A stretch of 36,888 nucleotides of DNA, taken from assembly GCA_002717805.1 (NCBI GenBank), contig PBBS01000016.1, forward strand, positions 39,493 through 76,380, given 5' to 3'. Shown here piece after piece: positions 9,101 through 17,120 of the stretch; within the stretch, counting starts at the first letter, position 1; every line of letters begins with the position of its first letter. The stretch comes from Chloroflexota bacterium (GTDB lineage Bacteria > Chloroflexota > Dehalococcoidia > Lucifugimonadales > UBA2985). The notes under the pieces are model-generated. The model did no database searches. It was not told the origin of the DNA and saw nothing but the letters and a program-made list of their open reading frames with translations. The translations under genes and the position numbers were made by a program.

Positions 9101-9919
9101 CTATTTAGGACCAGCACCCCAGTGGCCGGGCTTACTTGTTGTCTCACGCCATTTTCGCAAGGTACGCCAGTTTTTCAATACTATTTTCCACGTGGGAAGG
9201 TCGTAAGGTCTGTCCGTTAGGCCCCGGACTTTATTATTAACATCATCTGTTAAAGGCGGACCATGGCCAAACATAGCAACATCTGAATCTAATTCTCTCA
9301 ATCTTCTTAGTGATGTGTCTAATTCCCTTCTTCTGTTCCTATCCCACATGAGAGGCCTGCTAAGTCTATTGATGTTATTTAGTACAGAGTCGCCGAGGAA
9401 TAATACCCGTGGTCCCTCGAGTACGGGGCAGATACTCCCTGGGGTGTGACCTGGAGTATGCATTATTCTAATGCCACCAAGGCAAGGTATAACATCATCT
9501 TCCTCAACAGTTTCGTGAACCTCCGTATCGTGATACTTTATTTCTTGAGTTCTCTTATTGCCACGTCTTCCCATCAGCCAGCTGTATATCTTCGGGGGGC
9601 CTTCAGCGCCTTCGTTTCCTTTGATAAGTAGAGATTTACCTTCAGGTGTCAGTTCTGTTTCTGCCCTGTGAGATACTATCTTGGCACCAGTAAGTTCATG
9701 TAGTTCCTGAGCGCTACCGGAATGATCAAAATGAAAATGTGTGACTAAGATCCATCTCAGGTCCCTGGGATCGCGTCCAATGCTTTTTATATAGGAAGCT
9801 ATAGATTCTCCATTACCAGATATACCAGTATCTACAACTGCCATTTGTTCATCTACGATTAGAACAGCATTACTGCCATTTATATCGGTAATTCTATGTA
9901 CGCCCGGTGTTATTTCCAT
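9101..9919 (-). CDS. MBL-fold metallohydrolase
   Basis: This 272-residue metallo-beta-lactamase-fold enzyme has the zinc motif HFHFDHSG (H61, H63, D65, H66), then HTPGHTPGS, FLGDSVL (bridging aspartate) and a late FGHGPPL histidine. This is a full di-metal ligand set, so the enzyme should be active. The family includes glyoxalase-II-like thioesterases, lactonases and other hydrolases, and the sequence does not show which substrate is used. It has no signal peptide, so a cytoplasmic site is likely. The gene ends three bases from the convergent membrane-protein gene and lies 122 bases downstream of the Gfo/Idh/MocA gene on the same strand. The ribosome site is weak. Confidence 0.88.
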   Translation of the reverse strand: MEITPGVHRITDINGSNAVLIVDEQMAVVDTGISGNGESIASYIKSIGRDPRDLRWILVTHFHFDHSGSAQELHELTGAKIVSHRAETELTPEGKSLLIKGNEGAEGPPKIYSWLMGRRGNKRTQEIKYHDTEVHETVEEDDVIPCLGGIRIMHTPGHTPGSICPVLEGPRVLFLGDSVLNNINRLSRPLMWDRNRRRELDTSLRRLRELDSDVAMFGHGPPLTDDVNNKVRGLTDRPYDLPTWKIVLKNWRTLRKWRETTSKPGHWGAGPK

Positions 9920-10041
9920 AACTTTTCGTAATCCACCAATCGTTTATGATGACAAGGCACGTTGTGGATTGTATTTAATAGTTTAGTTTCTGTCTATAGT
10001 GACTAGCAATATGAACCTTATTCTATGTTTTATTAGTCATA

Positions 10042-11124
10042 TCAATCGTTGGGTATCCGTATTCTAGCGCCAGTTGATGATGATTCTCTTATAGCATCTA
10101 ATATTTGTTGGCACTTGTATCCGTCATAGAAATTTGGTCTAGGAGAGTATCCTCCTGATACTCCAGCAATGAATTCTTGGACTAATAGTCTAAATGGTCC
10201 CAATCTGTCATCCCGGTCGTCATAGATTGACTCGAGTCTCTTGGGAATTTCCAACTTCTTCAGGCCGTCATCTCCATTTCTAGCACCAAAGAGGATTCCA
10301 TGTGGCGGAGGATTGAACCCGTTTCCTTGATGTGGTGTTACTAAAGTTCCCCCGTTTCCATATATCTCGATGTTGCCTCCAGATCCGAATGGAGCAGCGT
10401 TCGTTCCATTCATGGTTGCCCATCCTCCATTCTTAAATGCAAGTGTGAACGTGAATGCATCGTCAGATGTCGCCATTAATGATTGTCCATTGGCAGGATC
10501 GGTGCGCTCTGGGAAATGCGTATGCACTTGGCCGCTGACGGATGAAACTTCACCAAACCAAGTTCTTAGACAGTCAATATAATGAGAGCCTAGAGCCCAG
10601 AGGAATCCGCCTCCTTGTTCTGCATGATCTCTATTGCTTATGTTTCTAGGCTTGAAGCCGTCTTTGGGTCCGTTTACCAAGTTGACCAATGCCATATGGA
10701 GATTTCCTATATATCCTTCATCAATTAATTCCTTGGTTCGCATTCTTGCTGAAGCATATCTGAATTCATGTGCTATCATGCATGTGACATCACTATTTTC
10801 TGCCTGCTGCCACATCATATATGCTTGATCTTGATTCAGGGCGAACGGCTTCTCGCATATTACATGTTTTCCAGCTTTAATAGCATCTATAGCCATATCT
10901 TTATGGAGCGAAGGAGGGCTGACTATGCTTACTGCATCCAAGTTCTCTAGGTTAAGCAAATCTCTATAGTCCGTGAAGACATTCGGAATAGAAAATCTTT
11001 CTGCAGCTTCCTGTGCTCTCTCTTTTCTGCTCGCGCAAACTGCAACAACATCCAAGCCTTCAGAGATAAAAGCAGGTATATGAACGGTGGTACCGAAACC
11101 AACTCCTATTACGCCTATTCTCAT
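10042..11124 (-). CDS. Gfo/Idh/MocA-family NAD(P)-dependent oxidoreductase
   Basis: This 360-residue protein has an N-terminal Rossmann domain (IGVIGVGFGTTVHIPAF, residues 2-18) and the family hallmark CEKPFALN around residue 90, whose lysine is the usual catalytic or cofactor-contacting residue. A C-terminal GFO_IDH_MocA-type domain follows. Members oxidise or reduce sugars, inositols and related polyols or aldehydes, and the substrate cannot be read from sequence. The gene begins 27 bases after the stop of the selenocysteine peroxiredoxin gene on the same strand, so the two may be co-transcribed. The ATG at 11124 has only a weak AGG upstream. Confidence 0.9.
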   Translation of the reverse strand: MRIGVIGVGFGTTVHIPAFISEGLDVVAVCASRKERAQEAAERFSIPNVFTDYRDLLNLENLDAVSIVSPPSLHKDMAIDAIKAGKHVICEKPFALNQDQAYMMWQQAENSDVTCMIAHEFRYASARMRTKELIDEGYIGNLHMALVNLVNGPKDGFKPRNISNRDHAEQGGGFLWALGSHYIDCLRTWFGEVSSVSGQVHTHFPERTDPANGQSLMATSDDAFTFTLAFKNGGWATMNGTNAAPFGSGGNIEIYGNGGTLVTPHQGNGFNPPPHGILFGARNGDDGLKKLEIPKRLESIYDDRDDRLGPFRLLVQEFIAGVSGGYSPRPNFYDGYKCQQILDAIRESSSTGARIRIPND

Positions 11125-11151
11125 GACCTAGTGACACACTTCATAGTTGAA

Positions 11152-11673
11152 TTAGCTTTCGGAGCCACCTTGGTTATGTATCTGTTCTTCAATAATTCTT
11201 TTTTCTCGACTTGTTATCAACCTAGTTGCTTCTTCAGGTGAAAATCTACCGACGGGACCTGATGCGTACATAGATCCCAGCACAGTACCCCCACGGTTAA
11301 TTATGAATTCAGAAGGTTGTATATATTCTCTGTCATCACCTTCAGCTGACCACCATGCTCCGATGGCGTTGGCATCTTCAATGGTTGCTCCATATGCCAA
11401 ATTAAATGAAAGATTTGGCGAGACAATATTTTTAGTATCATCTGCGTTGTCCACGCTTATTGCAAATACACTAACGCCTAGCGATGTGAGCTCTTCCATG
11501 TTTTGCTCCCAAGCGGCTAACTGCCACTTACAATAAGATCACCAATGCCCTCTGTAGAAAAGAATTACCGCATACCTAGTGGGCATTTCATCGGGTAGGG
11601 TTAAGGTATTGCCGTTTATAAGGTTCAGCGTTATAGAAGGAAACTTGTCTCCTTGCTGAAGTTTTTGTTGCAT
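11152..11673 (-). CDS. Peroxiredoxin-like (AhpC/TSA) selenoprotein with UxxC active site
   Basis: Reading from the ATG at 11673-11671 gives a 173-residue thioredoxin-fold protein with one in-frame TGA at 11541-11539 (codon 45). The context is FYRGHW-[TGA]-SYCKWQLA. In this AhpC/TSA subfamily the same place normally reads GHWCPYC, so the TGA replaces the first, catalytic cysteine and the resolving C48 is kept (UxxC). The frame is intact before and after it, and a 7-bp hairpin suited to a bacterial SECIS follows at the right distance. I therefore read TGA as selenocysteine. The protein would reduce peroxides or disulfides. Without recoding, gene callers would report only a 115-residue fragment starting at 11499, which lacks the active site. 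An AGGAG lies 12 bases upstream of the start. A nonsense-mutated pseudogene is the alternative, but the exact position argues against it. Confidence 0.88.
11511..11529 (-). promoter_or_regulatory. Candidate bacterial SECIS element
   Basis: On the mRNA strand AAGUGGC (11529-11523) pairs with GCCGCUU (11517-11511), seven pairs including one U-G wobble, around a five-base loop AGUUA (11522-11518). The apical loop starts 16 bases after the UGA, and its second base is G followed by U. Bacterial SECIS elements are known to lie immediately inside the coding region after UGA, with a G among the first two loop bases. The wobble pair would be a C-A mismatch on the other strand, which fits function on the minus-strand transcript. 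The fold was done by eye only. Confidence 0.72.
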
Positions 11674-11838
11674 CTTAACAATTTTCTCCTGTATCAACAT
11701 TGTAGTTAGAGTAACTAACTGTTGGAATCAATTTCAACACTATCACAGAGTATCTTATAAATTAGATTTGGTGTCTATTACTAACGCTTTCATATTGACC
11801 CCGACGTTATAGATAATTATTATCTTCTGTGGTATCCA

Positions 11839-11865
11839 GTAAACCTTATTGACAGTATGGTTTAC
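11839..11865 (+). promoter_or_regulatory. Inverted repeat around a TTGACA box upstream of the flavoprotein gene
   Basis: GTAAACC (11839-11845) and GGTTTAC (11859-11865) form a perfect 7-bp inverted repeat with a 13-base spacer. The spacer contains TTGACA (11849-11854), a consensus -35 hexamer. A -10 candidate, TAATCT at 11870-11875, lies only 15 bases downstream, shorter than ideal. The layout suggests an operator over the promoter of the flavoprotein gene at 11900. Confidence 0.45.
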
Positions 11866-11899
11866 GAAATAATCTTGGCTATGTCTCCTAGGAGGGAAA

Positions 11900-13378
11900 A
11901 TGGATTCAGCTCAATATGATGTTCTTATAGTAGGCGGAGGTAATGCAGGGCTTTGTGCTGCTATGTCAGCATTGGAACTTGGCGTGAAGGTTGGGATCTT
12001 AGAGAAAGCTCCCAGAGCCCAGAGAGGTGGCAATAGCACACTTACCTCACATATGAGATTTGCTTTCGATAGTGTAGAAGACCTAGTCCCTTTAATTAAT
12101 GAACCATCTGAACAGACGATAAAAGATATGGCAGATAAATTACCTGGCAGGCCACAGGCTGACTTATGGGATGAAATAATGCGTGCTACAGAGGGGCAAA
12201 GTGATCAAGACCTGGTTCACATACACGTAAGAGAATCTTATAACACAATAAGATGGCTACGAAGTAAAGGGAACTCTTGGGTTTCAAACTCTGGCGACCC
12301 AACCGCAGGAGATTTGATATTGATGAATGGAGGCGGATTTGGCCTTCAGGACCATAATTATAACTTTGTGGAAAGCAATGGAGCTAAGGTGCACTATGAC
12401 ACATCCGCCTTCGAGTTGATTCAGGACTCAAGAGGAAGAGTTACTGGAGTAACAGCGTTAGGCCCAGACGGGATAGTAAATATTTATGGCAAAGCAGTAG
12501 TATTGGCAAGTGGTGGTTTCGAGGGCAATGCCGCTATGAGAGCAAGATATCTCGGAGCAAAATGGGATACAGTAAAAATGAGAGGCGTTCCATATAATAC
12601 AGGAGAAGGGTTAGAGATGGCACTAGACATAGGTGCTATGCCGTATGGAAGTTGGAGTAGTTGTCACGCCTCCCCACAGGATATGAATAGACCCACATAT
12701 AGCCTTCCTTCATCCCAAAGTATTGGTGGCAGAGAATGGAATAGATATGCTTATCCGTTTGGCATATTGGTGAATGTAAATGGTCAAAGGTTTGTTGACG
12801 AAGGCGAAGATATACGAGCTATGACATACGCAAAGATGGGTAGATCAATTCTGACCCAGCCACAAGGTGTCGCATTCCAGATATTCGATGCAAAGACCAG
12901 AAGGATGGGCCTTTTATCGGCATATGGGACTGCGTCTGGTGACACTAAAGGGACTTTGGAGGAATTGGCAAATAGTTTAGGAATAGACCCGATTGGTCTT
13001 ACTAATACTGTAGCGGAGTTCAACGGTGCTATTCAGCCTGGCTCGGCCAATCTGACTGCTTTTAGGACTGATGGTATATCTACATCTGGAATCACCCCAG
13101 CAAAAAGTAATTACGCCATTAGTATAGAAGAGCCACCCTTTGAAGGCTACGCAGTATGTTGCGGAATCACATTTACATTTGGGGGACTATTAGTAGAACC
13201 TCAGACTGCCCAAGTGCAGCATGTTGCTGGTAGGCCAATTCCTGGTCTCTATACAGCAGGTGAGATGCTAGGTGGATTATGGCACTGGAATTATCCTTCA
13301 GGTTCGGGAATGATGTCAGGTGCAACTTTTGGACGCATTGCTGGCAATAGCGCTGCAAGAGACGCCTTATCCATTTAG
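11900..13378 (+). CDS. FAD-dependent dehydrogenase, tricarballylate dehydrogenase (TcuA)/fumarate reductase flavoprotein-like
   Basis: A 492-residue flavoprotein. The FAD Rossmann motif VGGGNAGLCAA lies at residues 11-21, followed by EKAPRAQRGGNSTLT, the RGGN(S/T) segment typical of TcuA and related FAD_binding_2 enzymes. The C-terminal part ends with PGLYTAGEMLGGLWHWNYPSGSG, the usual FAD-binding end of this family. It would oxidise a carboxylic acid or reduce an unsaturated one. The exact substrate is unknown. It has no signal peptide. The start has AGGAGG with good spacing. An inverted repeat around its putative promoter suggests specific regulation. It points toward the nearby split dikinase and hydratase genes, possibly one catabolic module. 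Confidence 0.85.
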   Translation: MDSAQYDVLIVGGGNAGLCAAMSALELGVKVGILEKAPRAQRGGNSTLTSHMRFAFDSVEDLVPLINEPSEQTIKDMADKLPGRPQADLWDEIMRATEGQSDQDLVHIHVRESYNTIRWLRSKGNSWVSNSGDPTAGDLILMNGGGFGLQDHNYNFVESNGAKVHYDTSAFELIQDSRGRVTGVTALGPDGIVNIYGKAVVLASGGFEGNAAMRARYLGAKWDTVKMRGVPYNTGEGLEMALDIGAMPYGSWSSCHASPQDMNRPTYSLPSSQSIGGREWNRYAYPFGILVNVNGQRFVDEGEDIRAMTYAKMGRSILTQPQGVAFQIFDAKTRRMGLLSAYGTASGDTKGTLEELANSLGIDPIGLTNTVAEFNGAIQPGSANLTAFRTDGISTSGITPAKSNYAISIEEPPFEGYAVCCGITFTFGGLLVEPQTAQVQHVAGRPIPGLYTAGEMLGGLWHWNYPSGSGMMSGATFGRIAGNSAARDALSI

Positions 13379-13423
13379 GTATATCTAGCCGATTCTAAGT
13401 AATTCTATCTCCAACTAGCTTAA

Positions 13424-14272
13424 TCAACTACTAATTGGACGGCATTGAAGCAGATAGAGCTCGTTGTCTTTGTAAGCAACTTCTAAGTCGACTGGCCACC
13501 CCATTCTGGTTTCTAACTCAATCGCTAATTTGCCTAGCTTCAATGCCTGACTTTGATCTATTGATGGTTTATTTTGCATTTCACTAGATAAATCTACTTC
13601 TTCAGTACCTTGGACATTGAAAGCAGTTAAAACAGTTTTTCTAGATATGTGCTTTGATATAATAGAAGATGAAGATTTGTCTATAATATGCGTATCAGGG
13701 TTTACGGTTCCTCCAACTAAACTTTCTCCAAGTCCGAATGTAGAGTTTATATAGATCTCATTATTGTTTTTGTTAATCGGATTAATACTGAAAACTACTG
13801 CTGAGACGTCTGATTCTATCATCTGCTGGATCAGCACAGGCATAGTTTCTTTGTTATCATCTAGCCCGAGATGTTCTCTATAGGACAAAGCATGTTTTGA
13901 GTAGGAGGATAACCAACATTGAGAGATGGCATCTCTGACTTCGTCGTCTCCTCTGATATTCAAGTAAGTATCATGTTGACCCGCAAAAGATGATCCTTGA
14001 GCATCTTCATCTAGAGCGGATGATCTGACTGCTACACTAACATTCTTGACACCAGAGACTTCACATAATTTGTGATATGACCATGCGATGTTATCCGAAT
14101 ATTGAGGTGGTACAACTATGACCCCATTTTCCATCCGAATTTCATTTATTGGAGGTATCACAAATCCTGGGGGTATCTTATAGTCATTGTACAAAATACT
14201 TATGTTTGCTGCTTTGTTTCCTACAAATAATGGATTTGTACTTGAAACATCACCAAGCCAAATTATTGACAT
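13424..14272 (-). CDS. Stand-alone ATP-grasp (PEP synthase/PPDK N-terminal-like) subunit
   Basis: This 282-residue protein corresponds to the ATP-binding domain of pyruvate phosphate dikinase or PEP synthase. It has VGNKAANI near the start, IPPGFVIPP, the nucleotide-binding VRSSALDEDAQGSSFAGQ stretch, a GLGESLVGG segment and the C-terminal LQCRPI typical of the end of this domain. No phosphohistidine or PEP-binding domain is present. Those functions appear to be partly supplied by the divergent gene starting at 14414, which ends in a swivelling His domain. Separation of ATP-grasp and His subunits is known in phenylphosphate synthase. The start is ATG at 14272; the ribosome site is a weak GCGGGATAT. 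Confidence 0.85.
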   Translation of the reverse strand: MSIIWLGDVSSTNPLFVGNKAANISILYNDYKIPPGFVIPPINEIRMENGVIVVPPQYSDNIAWSYHKLCEVSGVKNVSVAVRSSALDEDAQGSSFAGQHDTYLNIRGDDEVRDAISQCWLSSYSKHALSYREHLGLDDNKETMPVLIQQMIESDVSAVVFSINPINKNNNEIYINSTFGLGESLVGGTVNPDTHIIDKSSSSIISKHISRKTVLTAFNVQGTEEVDLSSEMQNKPSIDQSQALKLGKLAIELETRMGWPVDLEVAYKDNELYLLQCRPISS

Positions 14273-14312
14273 ATATCCCGCTTAAGAATAGATTTTACGA
14301 GAAGCCGAAGTC

Positions 14313-14333
14313 TTAGTATAGATAGTATACTAA
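14313..14333. promoter_or_regulatory. Inverted repeat between divergent dikinase genes
   Basis: TTAGTATA (14313-14320) and TATACTAA (14326-14333) form a perfect 8-bp inverted repeat with a 5-base spacer, GATAG. It lies in the 141 bp between the two divergent dikinase-type genes, 41 bases from one start and 80 from the other. A shared operator is a reasonable inference, although AT-rich palindromes also occur by chance. Confidence 0.45.
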
Positions 14334-14413
14334 AACCTAGCATGTATAAACTCGGGTATCATGGTTGTTATACATATAAGTCTCATATACCGACCAGATG
14401 TTATGGAGATGTG

Positions 14414-15961
14414 ATGGAAGATTCTATATTTAAGTTACCCGACCCCAGATATGAGGAATACACTTGGGTTTTACAAGATGAGCATAACCCAGCCGCACAT
14501 ACACCTCTAATATCTACAGGGAAGCACACAGGCCGAGTTGTGACGGAGCCCACTGATCGTGATATACCTGAAGCGATTGTGGTTAATGGAGTAAATTATT
14601 CCAGACAGGATATTATGGGGGCTGCAGTTAGTCCATTTGGTAGCATAGTTGCTCCAGAAACAGTGCAGGATTTGCGCAAATGGAGGACAGAATGGCTCCC
14701 TCAGATGGATGATTTGGCAGATATACTGCAAGGATTTGACCCAGAAGAAGTGACACAAGGTAAGTGGGCAGAGACTCTGGATGCTCATGATGCAGAATAC
14801 AGAAGAGTGTTTGGAGGCATTCATAGAAGCGCCGTGGGCCCTTCCAGGCTAGCCGTATCTCGGTTTGTTGATAGATACATTGAGATATTTGGGAAGGGGC
14901 GTCGTATGGATGCGATATCTCTACTCCAAGGATTTCAAAATAAGTCTTTAGACAGAGTCTATGCTCTTTGGGACTTAAGTCGAATACTAAGAGAAGACCC
15001 TTCTTTGATTGAGCCATTTAGGGAAGAGAAAGAATTGCCCAAGACATCTTTCGGGCTACATTTTCAGAAATCTATGACAACTATGCTAGATAATTTTGGG
15101 CATACATCTAATAACGGACTTCAGGATTTACCTACTTGGGGGGAAGGATCCAGAATTCCTATAGAGATAATACTTTCTTACTCTAAAGAGGATGATTCCA
15201 AGAATCCTAGATATATTACAGAGACTCAGATTGAGCGAAGATTAGTGTTAGAAAAAGAACTAAGAGATACATTAAATGTGGAAAATCAGGATCTCTTAAC
15301 GTTGATGGGCATTGCCCAAGAACTCATACCAAATCTCGAGGATCATAACCTACTTTGTGATCAGAGATGCGTTTACGTATCTAGGGCTCGGTGGCTATCT
15401 ATTGGAGATTACATGTGCCAGAAAGGTAAATTGTCGTCCAGAGATCAGGTGTTTTACTATACCAGAAATGAATTAGTTACAGCACTTGAAGGAGGCGTTA
15501 TCGTCCAGGACAACGAATTAAATAACAGGCGTGAACTTCAAACAATATATAGGAATACCTATCCTCCAATTTATATGGGTGTTCCACCAGTTAATGCAGA
15601 GGACATCTCCTATATTCCAGAGGAAGGGCAAACTAGGGTTCAGGCGAAAGGAGTGCCAGCTTCTCCTGGAGTATATAAAGGCAGAGCTAGGGTGATCCAG
15701 TCTCTTGAAGAGGCTGTTTCACTTGAGGATGGGGATGTGCTTGTGGTTAGGGCTCTCACACCGCCATGGACGCCATATTTGGGCTTAATAAAAGCTGTAG
15801 TCACCAACACCGGAGGTGAATTGTCACATGGTGCAGTAGTTGCTAGAGAGTTTGGGATACCAGCAGTGGTAGGGACTGTTAATGGTACAGCAGTTATCTG
15901 GGACGGTTCAGTTATATCTGTAGATGGTACTAATGGTTTGGTGTATCTAGAACAACAGTAG
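14414..15961 (+). CDS. PEP-utilising-enzyme mobile (phosphohistidine) domain protein, partner of the ATP-grasp subunit
   Basis: This 515-residue protein ends in a PEP-utilising swivelling domain. About 90 residues from the end come KGVPASPGVYKGRARVI, then VLVVRALTPPW and TNTGGELSHGAVVAREFGIPA, whose SH histidine is the phosphoryl carrier. The first 400 or so residues resemble the substrate-side region of rifampin-phosphotransferase or phenylphosphate-synthase-type proteins and hold no motif I can name. An upstream in-frame ATG at 14342 exists, but GGAG at 14405-14408 sits five bases before the ATG at 14414, so I prefer the shorter form. With the divergent ATP-grasp gene it forms a split dikinase predicted to phosphorylate a small molecule with ATP. 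Confidence 0.82.
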   Translation: MEDSIFKLPDPRYEEYTWVLQDEHNPAAHTPLISTGKHTGRVVTEPTDRDIPEAIVVNGVNYSRQDIMGAAVSPFGSIVAPETVQDLRKWRTEWLPQMDDLADILQGFDPEEVTQGKWAETLDAHDAEYRRVFGGIHRSAVGPSRLAVSRFVDRYIEIFGKGRRMDAISLLQGFQNKSLDRVYALWDLSRILREDPSLIEPFREEKELPKTSFGLHFQKSMTTMLDNFGHTSNNGLQDLPTWGEGSRIPIEIILSYSKEDDSKNPRYITETQIERRLVLEKELRDTLNVENQDLLTLMGIAQELIPNLEDHNLLCDQRCVYVSRARWLSIGDYMCQKGKLSSRDQVFYYTRNELVTALEGGVIVQDNELNNRRELQTIYRNTYPPIYMGVPPVNAEDISYIPEEGQTRVQAKGVPASPGVYKGRARVIQSLEEAVSLEDGDVLVVRALTPPWTPYLGLIKAVVTNTGGELSHGAVVAREFGIPAVVGTVNGTAVIWDGSVISVDGTNGLVYLEQQ

Positions 15962-16016
15962 GCTTGATTCGAGCGGTGGGATTGGGTTCTATATAAGAGA
16001 ATATAGGAGGAATGGA

Positions 16017-16826
16017 ATGGAAGAATTACAAGATTTGTTACTTTCTAGAGACAATGGAATAGCGACTATAACACTAAATAGACCACATCAACTTAACGCT
16101 ATAAGCCCAGCTATGACGAATGGTCTCGTGAAATTGGCCAGAGAGTTACCTGAGGACCCAGATTTGAAGGTAATAGTAGTAACTGGTGCAGGTAGGTCGT
16201 TTTGCGCAGGGGGAAACGTTACTAGTATTGCCAGTAATGTAGAGGCCAATCAATCCGGTAGGCCTGCTGCACCTCTTAGACTAACTCATCCAGAAAACAA
16301 CTATCAAATAGCATTTACACAATGTGAGCGCCCAATCATTGCTGCGATAAATGGCTATGCAGTTGGACTAGGTATGGGCTTGGCATTGTCATGTGATATA
16401 AGAATAGCCTCTGAAGAGGCTCAATTTTTCGTAGCTCAGACTAACATTGGTAGAAGACCTGACGGAGGTTTGAATTTCTTGTTACCCAGAGTAGTAGGTG
16501 TTGAGAAGGCGTTGGAATTAATGTGGACAGGTGACAGGATAGATGCCTATGAGGCTTATAGAATAGGGCTTGTTAGCAAAGTAGTACCTGCCAAAGATTT
16601 GATGGGTGAAGTTATGGAACTTGCAGATAAGATCGCCAAAGGACCTACTATTGCGCAAATGTTAGCCAAGAGAATGGTATATAAAACTATGTATCCGGAG
16701 GAAGCACAAATAGCTTCAGCTGAAATGGAACATTACACAGGATACGTCATTAATATGACAGAAGATGCCCTTGAAGGTGTAAGGGCTTTTAGAGAGAAAA
16801 GGAATCCTGTATTCAAAGGTCGCTAG
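16017..16826 (+). CDS. Enoyl-CoA hydratase/isomerase family protein
   Basis: This 269-residue crotonase-fold protein has the N-terminal ITLNRPHQLNAIS segment, an oxyanion-hole segment GAGRSFCAGGNV (about residues 57-68) and the second one around AINGYAVGLGMGLALSCDIRIA. The region where hydratases carry a catalytic glutamate reads RPDGG, so it may be an isomerase or a hydrolase rather than a classical hydratase. It begins 55 bases after the swivelling-domain gene on the same strand, with AGGAGG six bases upstream of the ATG at 16017, so the two may be co-transcribed. It is convergent with the TusA gene. Confidence 0.88.
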   Translation: MEELQDLLLSRDNGIATITLNRPHQLNAISPAMTNGLVKLARELPEDPDLKVIVVTGAGRSFCAGGNVTSIASNVEANQSGRPAAPLRLTHPENNYQIAFTQCERPIIAAINGYAVGLGMGLALSCDIRIASEEAQFFVAQTNIGRRPDGGLNFLLPRVVGVEKALELMWTGDRIDAYEAYRIGLVSKVVPAKDLMGEVMELADKIAKGPTIAQMLAKRMVYKTMYPEEAQIASAEMEHYTGYVINMTEDALEGVRAFREKRNPVFKGR

Positions 16827-16840
16827 GTAAGGCTGTAGGA

Positions 16841-17089
16841 TTAGGTTTTATTAGCTAATGGGATCAGGCGTACAATCCATTCTTTCTCTGCAATCAATTC
16901 TACGTTTATATTCCAGCCTTCCTTCAATGCTGCATTTGATACTGTTAATATCGCTGGGAGAAAATCAGTGATCATATCTATGGATTGTCCTTTTTCGGCG
17001 CCTTTCATGGCTTCCATCGCCTTGATGAGTGGGGTCGGGCATATCTCACCGCGCATATCCAGTGTTATAGCAGATTGACTGTTGTTCAT
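16841..17089 (-). CDS. TusA/SirA/YedF-like sulfur-carrier protein
   Basis: An 82-residue protein with the family signature LDMRGEICPTPLIKAMEAM, where C17 in the CPxP motif is the persulfide (or selenide) carrying cysteine. TusA-family proteins pass sulfur to tRNA thiolation, molybdenum cofactor or sulfur-oxidation pathways. YedF-type members occur with YedE transporters and have been linked to selenium metabolism. It is the last gene of the minus-strand operon that begins with YeeE/YedE at 22690, and the second TusA copy in that operon. A good AGGAG site precedes the ATG. It follows the di-haem cytochrome gene by 31 bases. Confidence 0.9.
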   Translation of the reverse strand: MNNSQSAITLDMRGEICPTPLIKAMEAMKGAEKGQSIDMITDFLPAILTVSNAALKEGWNINVELIAEKEWIVRLIPLANKT

Positions 17090-17120
17090 ATAGCTGATCT
17101 CCTATCTATTTTTTAGTGTT

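Noticed and set aside
11499-11673. Reading the peroxiredoxin as a truncated 115-aa protein starting at 11499 or as a pseudogene with a nonsense mutation
   Set aside because: The only stop falls precisely on the catalytic cysteine codon, both flanks keep family sequence, and a SECIS-like hairpin follows. A random nonsense mutation at that codon is much less likely.
14342-14413. The N-terminal extension of the swivelling-domain protein from ATG 14342
   Set aside because: No ribosome site fits 14342. GGAG is correctly placed for 14414, and the extra residues do not look like a domain.
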